Origin: CAIRYW01 sp964555825
GTDB lineage: Bacteria; Patescibacteriota; Minisyncoccia; Phycocordibacterales; CAIRYW01
Reading direction: 5' to 3'
Length of the DNA: 5,763 nt
Assembly (NCBI GenBank): GCA_964555825.1
Contig: CAZKTY010000046.1
Span: 1-5,763, forward strand
This document shows, one piece after another, positions 1 through 5,613 of the stretch (the first letter of the stretch is position 1; every line of letters begins with the position of its first letter). A model generated the notes under the pieces. The model was given only the letters and a program-made list of their open reading frames with translations, searched no databases and was not told the DNA's origin. Position numbers and translations under genes: made by a program.

Positions 1-144
1 TTTATTTTCGGGAGCAAAGCGACCTGAAAATATGAAGTGCTCTTGTAGCATATCTTATTAAAAGTTGTGGATAAAGACCTTTTCATCTAGAAAAGGATCA
101 GATCTTATGAACGAGATGACAAAATACCTAAAGATAGGACTGTA
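1..144. other. Left-edge region without an assignable gene; small hairpins and a DnaA-box-like site
   Basis: I cannot assign a gene here. All three plus-strand frames are open from the edge but stop at 25-27, 33-35 and 59-61, so at most the last 8-19 codons of an upstream plus-strand gene could be present. Minus-strand ATGs at 84 and 51 are open to the edge but are too short to judge. The region contains three hairpins: arms 3-12/23-32 (10 bp with one G-T pair, 10-base loop), 78-84/90-96 (7 bp, loop ATCTA) and 127-130/135-138 (4 bp). None is followed by a T-run, so none looks like an intrinsic terminator. TGTGGATAA at 66-74 matches the DnaA-box consensus. The hairpin density could reflect a structured RNA, but I recognise no family. 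Confidence 0.4.
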
Positions 145-172
145 TTGAAAATAAAACCAAATATGTTATAGT
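145..172 (+). promoter_or_regulatory. Probable secG promoter P1 (extended -10)
   Basis: TTGAAA (145-150) is separated by 16 bases from TATAGT (167-172). The -10 is preceded by TG plus one base (164-166), which makes an extended -10 element. Transcription would start near 179-180 and give secG a leader of about 90 bases. The leader contains a hairpin at 205-219. This is the best promoter-like match on the plus strand of the window. It would drive secG and probably the following solute-binding protein gene. Confidence 0.6.
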
Positions 173-195
173 CATAAGGTCATTAGTCTCCTGTA

Positions 196-227
196 CTTAT
201 AGAGTAAAGCGCCGCTTTATTTGTAAG
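196..227 (+). promoter_or_regulatory. Leader hairpin upstream of secG
   Basis: TAAAGC (205-210) pairs perfectly with GCTTTA (214-219) around a GCC loop. Outer bases CTTAT (196-200) can pair with GTAAG (223-227) across an internal loop. It sits in the predicted leader made from P1 and would be absent from a transcript started at the second -10 at 240-245. A regulatory role is only inferred. There is no T-run after it, so it is not a terminator. Confidence 0.3.
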
Positions 228-239
228 AACGAGGAAAGT

Positions 240-245
240 TATAAT
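240..245 (+). promoter_or_regulatory. Possible second secG promoter P2 (-10 only)
   Basis: A perfect TATAAT lies 24 bases upstream of the secG ATG and would give an 18-20 base leader, similar to that predicted for the DUF4383-like gene in this window. No good -35 is visible at 16-18 bases upstream (TTATTT is the nearest). The A/T-rich background makes a chance match possible. Confidence 0.35.
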
Positions 246-269
246 TCACCAATTAAATAAACAAATTAG

Positions 270-497
270 ATGCAAACAATTATTCCCTACGTACAAATAG
301 TCTTAGCCGTCTTATTGACCACTTTAATACTTCTTCAGCAATCTGATGCAACTGCAGGTGGTGCTTTTGGACAATCAGACAACTGGGGTGCAGGATTCCA
401 CACAAGACGTGGTTCTGAACAAACTATCTTCGTATCTACAATAGTCATAGCAATACTATTTGTTGCTTCTGCTATCGTCACTCTTCTTATAAAATAA
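270..497 (+). CDS. secG: Preprotein translocase subunit SecG
   Basis: SecG is the small accessory subunit of the SecYEG protein-conducting channel in the cytoplasmic membrane and assists SecA-driven export. The 75-residue product has the family layout: a first membrane helix at about residues 4-22, a connecting loop with the conserved pattern LLQQSDATAGGAFG and then TRRGSEQ before a second membrane helix at about 52-73. The length is at the lower end of the family range. The ATG at 270 is preceded by no Shine-Dalgarno sequence, only an A/T-rich leader. The stop codon lies 12 bases before, and in the same frame as, the TTG start of the solute-binding protein gene, so the two are almost certainly cotranscribed. 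Identification is firm from the loop motif and topology. Confidence 0.93.
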   Translation: MQTIIPYVQIVLAVLLTTLILLQQSDATAGGAFGQSDNWGAGFHTRRGSEQTIFVSTIVIAILFVASAIVTLLIK

Positions 498-509
498 ATC
501 AATAACAAC

Positions 510-2246
510 TTGAAAGATTCGTTCCTTCTCTTTTTGAGAAAAACTGCAGATAAAATATCTAATTCCATTAAATTTATGGGAGTGTTTGAAAAGACCCTCT
601 TCTTCTTTTTTGGTGCTGTTTGTATAATTACCTTTGGTTTTATCCTACAAAAAATAAGTGATAGATTTTCTGTAGAAGTTCCTACATCAGGAGGATCTAT
701 CACAGAAGGTATCATTGGATACCCTAGATACATCAACCCTGTCCTATCAGTTACTGATGCAGGAAAAGATATTGGAACTCTTGTTTATTCAGGACTTCTT
801 AGAGCAAAACCAGATGGAAGTTTGGAACTCGATCTAGCAAAAGATTGGAACCTTTCTCCTGATGGATTAACTTACACTGTGAATATAAAAGACAATGCTG
901 TTTTTCAAGATGGATATCCTGTCACAGCTTATGATGTTGAATACACAATAAAAAAAGCAGTAGATCCTGTATTAAAAAGTCCTATCGCTCCAAACTGGGA
1001 TGGTATTCAGATCAATGTGATCAACACCAAACAGATCCAATTTGTTTTGAAGAAACCTTATACACCTTTCGTTCAAAACCTTACTCTTGGGATCTTGCCA
1101 GAGCATCTATGGCAGAGCGTTGATTCGGAAGCTTTCCCTTTTAGTCAGTTCAATTTCAATCCAATAGGATCAGGTCCTTATCAGATCAAAGAAATAAAGA
1201 CAGATAAAGGAGGACTCCCACTTTATTACAAATTAGTTCCGTTTGATAAATATGCATTAGGAAAACCATTGCTTTCTTCTATATACATAAGATTTTATGA
1301 AACTGAGAACAATCTGATAGATGCATATCAAAGAGGTGAAATAAACAGTCTTGGATCGATCAGTCCTGCAAATGCAAGTATCCTTGCAAGCAAAGGAGCC
1401 AAGATAATACAAGAACCTTTACCAAGAATATTTGCTCTCTTCTTCAATCAAAATCAGAATAAAGTATTTGCAGACATAAATGTAAGAGAGGCCCTATCCA
1501 CAGCTGTGGATAGAAACGATATTATCCAAAGTGTGCTATACGGATACGGAGCTCCAGCACTTGGTCCTCTTCCATATTTTGTTTCCCCTTCTCAGACAAA
1601 TCTAAGCGGCAATGAAACATCAGACCAGAGAATAGCTGACGCAAAAGCAATACTTGAAAAAGCAGGATGGAAACTTTCAGCTGATGGAGTCTATCAATTG
1701 AAAGACAAAAAGACTTCAACTGACCTAGCTTTTTCTATATCAACATCAGACGTTCCAGAACTTAAAGCTGTATCAGAAAAACTCAAAGAAACTTGGGAAA
1801 AAATGGGAGCAAGAGTAGATGTCCAAGTATTTGATTCTACCGATCTAGAACAAAATATAATCCGTCCTAGAAAATATGACTCTTTGCTTTTCGGAGAGGT
1901 CATTGATCGAGGAGAGGATCTATACGCGTTTTGGCATTCATCAGAAAGAAACGATCCTGGACTTAACGTTGCAATGTACACAAATATTGACGTAGATAAA
2001 CTTCTTAATTCCGCAAGAGTAACAAGTTCCCCAGACAGTCTTTCAACTATCTACCAAAAGCTGGGAACAGAGATCTCTGGAGATTATCCAGCAGTGTTCA
2101 TATATTCCCCAGATTTTATTTATGTAGTTCCAAATGATCTCAAGGGTATAAACACAGAAGGAATTACATCCCCTTCTGAAAGATTTTTATCTGCAAATAG
2201 TTGGTATACAGATACCGAAAAGATCTGGAAGATATTTGTTAAATAA
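510..2246 (+). CDS. Membrane-anchored family 5 extracellular solute-binding protein (ABC-type peptide/nickel class)
   Basis: The 578-residue product resembles the SBP_bac_5 family, which binds oligopeptides or similar solutes for ABC importers. Residues 1-28 are basic and probably cytoplasmic, about 29-47 form one membrane helix, and the rest should lie outside. Family landmarks are the N-terminal GLL...DGSLELDLAKDW and SPDGLTYTVNIKDNAVFQDG stretches, PIGSGPY in the middle, and FALFFNQN followed by VREALSTAVDR (about 325-335). Cys38 lies inside the helix, but GAVC is not a proper lipobox, so I favour a signal anchor over a lipoprotein. The TTG start at 510 keeps the basic flank; an in-frame ATG at 576 would remove 22 residues and leave only a short flank. 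No Shine-Dalgarno is visible for either. No permease or ATPase gene is in view, so the ligand and partner are unknown. Confidence 0.85.
   Translation: MKDSFLLFLRKTADKISNSIKFMGVFEKTLFFFFGAVCIITFGFILQKISDRFSVEVPTSGGSITEGIIGYPRYINPVLSVTDAGKDIGTLVYSGLLRAKPDGSLELDLAKDWNLSPDGLTYTVNIKDNAVFQDGYPVTAYDVEYTIKKAVDPVLKSPIAPNWDGIQINVINTKQIQFVLKKPYTPFVQNLTLGILPEHLWQSVDSEAFPFSQFNFNPIGSGPYQIKEIKTDKGGLPLYYKLVPFDKYALGKPLLSSIYIRFYETENNLIDAYQRGEINSLGSISPANASILASKGAKIIQEPLPRIFALFFNQNQNKVFADINVREALSTAVDRNDIIQSVLYGYGAPALGPLPYFVSPSQTNLSGNETSDQRIADAKAILEKAGWKLSADGVYQLKDKKTSTDLAFSISTSDVPELKAVSEKLKETWEKMGARVDVQVFDSTDLEQNIIRPRKYDSLLFGEVIDRGEDLYAFWHSSERNDPGLNVAMYTNIDVDKLLNSARVTSSPDSLSTIYQKLGTEISGDYPAVFIYSPDFIYVVPNDLKGINTEGITSPSERFLSANSWYTDTEKIWKIFVK
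1494..1513. repeat. Perfect 20-bp palindrome inside the solute-binding protein gene
   Basis: CTATCCACAG is followed directly by its reverse complement CTGTGGATAG. Each arm carries TATCCACA, eight of nine bases of a DnaA box, in opposite orientation. The bases encode residues 329-335 of the solute-binding protein (LSTAVDR), a conserved family stretch, so coding constraint may explain it wholly or in part. Confidence 0.9.
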
Positions 2247-2359
2247 AAAAATAGTAAAAATTATTAAGTCGAATAAAAAGAAAAGAATTATAAACCAAAA
2301 TTTTAATTTTATATTTTAAATCATTTTAAACTCTAAATTTTAAATTTTAAATTACAAAG
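2247..2359. promoter_or_regulatory. A/T-rich spacer with 7-bp tandem repeat before RNase J
   Basis: This 113-base spacer is very A/T rich. It ends in TAAATTT repeated with a 7-base period at 2334-2353 (nearly three copies) and holds several earlier ATTTTAA blocks. -10-like sequences occur at 2289-2294 (TATAAA) and 2310-2315 (TATATT), but neither has a convincing -35. No terminator hairpin separates the two genes, so RNase J may be read from the secG promoter, from a weak local promoter, or both. No Shine-Dalgarno lies before the ATG at 2360. Confidence 0.45.
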
Positions 2360-4405
2360 ATGGACAAAGATAAACATCCACAAAAAAAAGTAAGCTCGCC
2401 TGGTCAAACACGCTTCATTAGAAAAGAGATCCCAGAAACAAATTCAGGGAACAAAGAAAGTCTTCCTCCAAAAAGACGTTCAATGCCCTTTTCTGTAGAA
2501 GTAGCAATGCCAGAAAAAATAGTAAACAAAGATACAAATACTAATACAAAGACCCATTACAACAACAGCCAAGATACAAAAAAACCTTCCCCAGTATTGG
2601 AGGCTATCAAATCTGCAAAAGAAAAAGATAGGCATAGTTCATACAAGCCTAGCTCGTCTAACAGAATGCCTCACAGACCACAGCACCAACTGACAAAACG
2701 AGTTGATGACTTCAAGCCAATTCCATCATCAGGAGAGAATATCCGTATTATCCCTCTTGGAGGAGTTGAGGAAGTAGGAAGGAATATGACACTTATTGAA
2801 TACAAAGACGACATCATTGTTATTGATGCTGGATTTGGATTCGCAGATGAGGATACTCCTGGAATTGATTATATTTTACCTAACATTAAATACCTTGAGG
2901 AAAGAAAAGATAAAATAAGGGCTCTTATTGTTACTCACGGTCACTTAGATCACACAGGAGGAATTCCTTACGTCATGGAACGCATCGGCAACCCACCGAT
3001 ATACACAAGAAATCTCACAGCATTGATGATAAAGAAGCGTCAGAGTGAATTTCCTACTGCACCTGAACTGATCTTCAAGATCATCGATAAAGATGAAGAA
3101 GTCACAATTGGAAATCTAAAAGTGAAATTCTTTGGAGTAACTCACTCAATCCCAGATACTGCAGGAGTTTGTATCAAGACACCTTGGGGAAATATCATTA
3201 ATCCCGGTGATTACAAACTAGCTCATGAAAATGGGATCCCTGAAGAAGAGGAAGAAAAGACCTACGGTGATCTTGCAAAAGAAAAAACTCTTCTTTTGAT
3301 GACAGATTCTACAAACATTGAGAACCCTGGATTTTCAACCCCAGAAAAATATGTGCACAGAGACCTAGCTGAGATCGTCAAAAACACAAAAGGTAGACTG
3401 ATCATTGCAATGTTCTCTTCCCACATCTCAAGAATATTAAAGATAATTGAGGCTGTGGAACAAGCAAATAAAAAAGTTGTGATCGAAGGAAGAAGTATGA
3501 AGAACAACGTTGAGATCTGTAAAGAAGCAGGTATAGCTAAATTCAAGAAAGACACTCTCATTCCTTCATCTGAGATACATAATTATCCGCCAGACAGGAT
3601 CGTTGTCCTATCAACAGGAGGACAAGGAGAGGAATTCTCTGCTCTTTCTAGAATGACTGCAAAAAATTACAAATACATCCAACTAACAGATAAAGATACA
3701 GTAGTGCTTTCAGCTTCGATCATCCCAGGAAATGAAAAAGCTGTTCAAAAGTTGAAGGATAATATCTCTCGTCATGGAATAAAGATCCTCCATTACAGAA
3801 CATCAGAATTATTCCTTCACTCAACAGGTCACGGAAACCAAGGCGAGATAGCATGGCTACATACCAAGCTTAAGCCTAAATTCTTTGTTCCTATCCACGG
3901 AAACCATTACATGCTATGTCTTCATGCAGAGCTTGCTATATCTCTCGGAATGCCAAAGGAAAATGTAATAATCCCAGATAACGGAAGTGTAATAGAGATA
4001 GAGAATGGAGAGAAGATCATCCTTAGAAAAGAAAAGGCTCCTTCTTCCCCTCTTATGGTTGATGGATTTGCTATTGGTGACCTACAGGAAGTAGTACTCC
4101 GCGATAGACAACTTCTTTCAGAAGATGGAATGTTCGTTATCATCGCAAGTGTTAATTCTCAGACAGGAAAACTAAAAAAATCTCCTGACATCATTTCTCG
4201 AGGATTCGTTTATCTTCGAGAGAACCAGGAACTGCTTCGCCAAGCAAGAAACATCATCAAAAAGACAATTGAGGATAACACTGCTGGACAGCACCCGATA
4301 AACTTCGATTTTATTAAGGATATCCTTACAGACAACATCTCGCGCTTTCTATTCCAAAAAACTGCAAAGCGTCCGATCGTTATTCCAGTGATCCTTGGAG
4401 TCTAA
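2360..4405 (+). CDS. rnj: Ribonuclease J (metallo-beta-lactamase/beta-CASP RNase)
   Basis: RNase J is a zinc-dependent 5'-to-3' exonuclease and endonuclease for mRNA decay and RNA 5'-end maturation in the cytoplasm. The catalytic part begins near residue 128 (IRIIPLGGVEEVGRNM). Visible motifs are Asp156 (IDAG), the metal motif HGHLDH at 193-198, His262 (THSIPD), Asp284 (NPGDYK), DSTN at 316-319, the beta-CASP segment with EGRSM, STGGQGEEFSALSRM at 418-432, His491 (STGHG) and His513 (PIHGNHY). All key metal ligands appear present. A C-terminal domain of the RNase J type follows. The 681-residue length exceeds the usual 550-560 because residues 1-127 are a Lys/Ser/Pro/Asn-rich, probably disordered extension. 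The ATG at 2360 has no Shine-Dalgarno. A strong terminator follows about 24 bases after the stop. Confidence 0.95.
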   Translation: MDKDKHPQKKVSSPGQTRFIRKEIPETNSGNKESLPPKRRSMPFSVEVAMPEKIVNKDTNTNTKTHYNNSQDTKKPSPVLEAIKSAKEKDRHSSYKPSSSNRMPHRPQHQLTKRVDDFKPIPSSGENIRIIPLGGVEEVGRNMTLIEYKDDIIVIDAGFGFADEDTPGIDYILPNIKYLEERKDKIRALIVTHGHLDHTGGIPYVMERIGNPPIYTRNLTALMIKKRQSEFPTAPELIFKIIDKDEEVTIGNLKVKFFGVTHSIPDTAGVCIKTPWGNIINPGDYKLAHENGIPEEEEEKTYGDLAKEKTLLLMTDSTNIENPGFSTPEKYVHRDLAEIVKNTKGRLIIAMFSSHISRILKIIEAVEQANKKVVIEGRSMKNNVEICKEAGIAKFKKDTLIPSSEIHNYPPDRIVVLSTGGQGEEFSALSRMTAKNYKYIQLTDKDTVVLSASIIPGNEKAVQKLKDNISRHGIKILHYRTSELFLHSTGHGNQGEIAWLHTKLKPKFFVPIHGNHYMLCLHAELAISLGMPKENVIIPDNGSVIEIENGEKIILRKEKAPSSPLMVDGFAIGDLQEVVLRDRQLLSEDGMFVIIASVNSQTGKLKKSPDIISRGFVYLRENQELLRQARNIIKKTIEDNTAGQHPINFDFIKDILTDNISRFLFQKTAKRPIVIPVILGV

Positions 4406-4428
4406 GACATCCCTAGCACAGTTTATCA

Positions 4429-4469
4429 ACAACAAAAAACACGGGGATAGTCCTCGTGTTTTTTGTTGT
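4429..4469. terminator. Bidirectional intrinsic terminator between convergent genes
   Basis: Arms 4429-4447 and 4451-4469 pair over 19 bp with one G-T pair around a three-base TAG loop. The centre is G/C-rich (CACGGGGA/TCCTCGTG) and is flanked by A6 on the left and T6 on the right, so each strand has a hairpin followed by a U-run. It lies after the RNase J stop on the plus strand and after the YtxH-like gene on the minus strand, and should end transcription from both sides. Confidence 0.9.
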
Positions 4470-4482
4470 ATCCTTTCTCTCT

Positions 4483-4500
4483 TTTATCCCTGTGGATAAA
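4483..4500. repeat. Hairpin carrying a consensus DnaA box
   Basis: TTTATCC (4483-4489) pairs with GGATAAA (4494-4500) around a CTGT loop. TGTGGATAA at 4491-4499 matches the DnaA-box consensus in reverse orientation. It lies in the convergent intergenic region. A single box does not make an origin, and its function is unknown. Confidence 0.6.
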
Positions 4501-4504
4501 GTGG

Positions 4505-4521
4505 ACTAGGGATGCCCTAGT
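4505..4521 (-). repeat. Hairpin at the stop codon of the YtxH-like gene
   Basis: ACTAGGG (4505-4511) and CCCTAGT (4515-4521) form a perfect 7-bp stem around ATG. The right arm touches the last base of the minus-strand stop codon (4521-4523). CTAGGGATG at 4506-4514 is also the exact reverse complement of CATCCCTAG at 4408-4416, so the left arm has two competing partners. No U-run follows on the minus strand; it could protect the 3' end or do nothing. Confidence 0.5.
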
Positions 4522-4859
4522 TATTTAAGACCGTGTTTCTTTGCAATGATCCCCCAATGTTTCTTTAGATCTTTTGCAAGACTCTCGATCTCAACCTCAC
4601 TATCTTGTACTTTTCCTTTGTATTTTTCGATCACACTATCAACGATCTTGATATATTTTTCCTTATCAATATCCTTGATGCTCTCGATCTTTTCAAGAAC
4701 TTCGCCCTTTGCTTTCAAAGTCCAACCTTTGATCTTTTTCTTAGTTTTCTTTCCTTCATCTGTTCCATAGAGGAACAATGCTCCTGCCAAAGCTGCGACA
4801 GCTGCTCCTGCTACTGCCAAACCAACTTTTGCACCATTTTTTTCTTGTTTTTTTACCAT
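4521..4859 (-). CDS. YtxH-like small membrane protein
   Basis: The 112-residue protein starts MVKKQEKNGAK, has one Ala/Gly-rich membrane helix at about residues 12-31 (GLAVAGAAVAALAGALFLYG), then a strongly basic stretch (KKTKKKIKGW) and a charged amphipathic, probably helical or coiled-coil tail to the end. This layout is like YtxH-domain proteins, called general stress proteins in Firmicutes, whose biochemical role is unclear. I chose the ATG at 4859. An in-frame TTG at 4871 would add four residues (MRKK) and cannot be excluded; neither has a Shine-Dalgarno. It follows the 4879-5151 gene by 19 bases and is probably cotranscribed with it. Family assignment rests on architecture and composition, not on a diagnostic motif. 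Confidence 0.7.
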   Translation of the reverse strand: MVKKQEKNGAKVGLAVAGAAVAALAGALFLYGTDEGKKTKKKIKGWTLKAKGEVLEKIESIKDIDKEKYIKIVDSVIEKYKGKVQDSEVEIESLAKDLKKHWGIIAKKHGLK

Positions 4860-4878
4860 TTTTTTTCTCAATTAACTA

Positions 4879-5151
4879 TTAATCTTTGTTCTTTCTCTTT
4901 TTCTTATTTAAAAAAGAAAATATTGAAAGTATGTCTGAAGCTTTTTTTGCACCTGTCTTTAGATCCATTCTTATATTATGAGCATCATTGATTATCTCTT
5001 CTCCTTCTTGTTTGATCTTCTTTGAAAGAAAATCAATATCCTTAAATACTCTGATCAGATATATTAGGATAACAGCAAAAAGAATTGTTATAAGAACAAC
5101 ACAAATCGTCGTGACAAAAAAGAAAACATCAGATTTGATCAATGATTCCAT
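4879..5151 (-). CDS. Small single-helix membrane protein with charged tail, DUF948/YtxG-like in layout
   Basis: I recognise the type but not a firm family. The 90-residue protein has a short N-terminus (MESLIKSD), one membrane helix at about residues 9-33, a charged helical segment at about 34-70 (KDIDFLSKKIKQEGEEII and onward) and a very basic C-terminus (NKKKRKNKD). An N-terminal helix followed by a charged coiled-coil-like tail, directly upstream of a YtxH-like gene, recalls the ytxG-ytxH pair of Bacillus, where YtxG is a DUF948 protein. That comparison is inference from order and architecture. The ATG at 5151 has no room for a leader: TATAAT ends six bases upstream, so the mRNA is probably leaderless. 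The stop lies 19 bases before the next ATG, consistent with a two-gene operon. Confidence 0.7.
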   Translation of the reverse strand: MESLIKSDVFFFVTTICVVLITILFAVILIYLIRVFKDIDFLSKKIKQEGEEIINDAHNIRMDLKTGAKKASDILSIFSFLNKKKRKNKD

Positions 5152-5157
5152 GCGTTA

Positions 5158-5186
5158 ATTATAGCATTAGAAAATAAGATTCGAAA
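5158..5186 (-). promoter_or_regulatory. Extended -10 promoter for the YtxG/YtxH-like pair, probably leaderless
   Basis: On the minus strand the sequence reads TGCTATAAT, a perfect extended -10 with TATAAT at 5163-5158. A weak -35 (TTTCGA, 5186-5181) lies 17 bases upstream. Only six bases separate the -10 from the ATG, so the usual start distance puts +1 at or next to the A of the ATG. Confidence 0.65.
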
Positions 5187-5194
5187 ACAAGACC

Positions 5195-5587
5195 CTAATT
5201 TGAAGCTACTGTATCAAGCCCTTTTTCTTTTTTTTCTACAGCATAAGCAAAAATAATAAGAATAACTCCGATCAATAGGTTCAAGAAATGATCCGCACTA
5301 TTTAGCAATATCAATCCAAAAAGACTGCCTCCTGTTGGAACAAGAATAAAACCAAACACTGTTAAAACTAAATAGATGACTCCAAAGGTCTTTATTGCAC
5401 TTAGTGAGGATTGAGGCTTTAAAAAAGCAAACGCCAGAAGAATAATTCCAGTCAAAAGATGGATCATATTGTGCCATACGTTTGCTGAAAAGATCGCTAC
5501 ATTTCCAACTATAGGATTAGAAACAAAACCTAGAAGTCCTAATAAAACAAAAACGATCCCGAATACCAATGTAAGTTTCTTTTCCAT
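5195..5587 (-). CDS. DUF4383-like four-helix membrane protein
   Basis: The 130-residue product is hydrophobic, with four predicted membrane helices at about residues 5-23, 41-57, 63-82 and 100-116, a short start (MEKK) and a charged C-terminus (EKKEKGLD). The second and fourth helices begin with similar motifs, VWHNMIHLLTGIILL (37-51) and SADHFLNLLIGVILI (97-111), which point to an internal duplication and fit the DUF4383 family. The function of that family is unknown. The conserved His/Asn positions at the membrane edge (39, 40, 43, 100, 103) may be functional, but this is inference. The ATG at 5587 lies 26 bases after a perfect extended -10. No Shine-Dalgarno is visible. No terminator follows the stop, so readthrough into the downstream two-gene unit is possible. 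Confidence 0.78.
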   Translation of the reverse strand: MEKKLTLVFGIVFVLLGLLGFVSNPIVGNVAIFSANVWHNMIHLLTGIILLAFAFLKPQSSLSAIKTFGVIYLVLTVFGFILVPTGGSLFGLILLNSADHFLNLLIGVILIIFAYAVEKKEKGLDTVASN

Positions 5588-5613
5588 TTTTTTAAATTAT
5601 TTTTAATATATAA

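Noticed and set aside
1..84. Minus-strand open frames from ATG 84 and ATG 51 to the left edge.
   Set aside because: They are 28 and 17 codons, without a promoter or recognisable sequence, so they cannot be told from chance.
231..239. GAGGAAAGT resembles the conserved start of the RNase P RNA core.
   Set aside because: The match ends after nine bases, the following conserved bases are absent, and secG begins 30 bases later, leaving no room for the RNA.
621..623. Cys38 of the solute-binding protein as a lipoprotein acylation site.
   Set aside because: The preceding residues GAV do not fit a lipobox, which needs a small residue directly before Cys, and the Cys lies inside the hydrophobic helix.
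335..736. Minus-strand open frame of 133 codons across the secG/solute-binding protein junction.
   Set aside because: It overlaps two well-identified genes, has no promoter or family features, and reads as a shadow frame.
4491..4499. Replication origin at the DnaA-box hairpin.
   Set aside because: There is only one consensus box, no cluster, no dnaA or dnaN gene, and it lies between convergent genes beside a terminator.
4605..4991. Plus-strand open frame of 128 codons, rich in Phe, Ser and Cys.
   Set aside because: It is antisense to the two YtxG/YtxH-like genes, and its odd composition is that expected from the complement of Lys/Glu-rich coding sequence.
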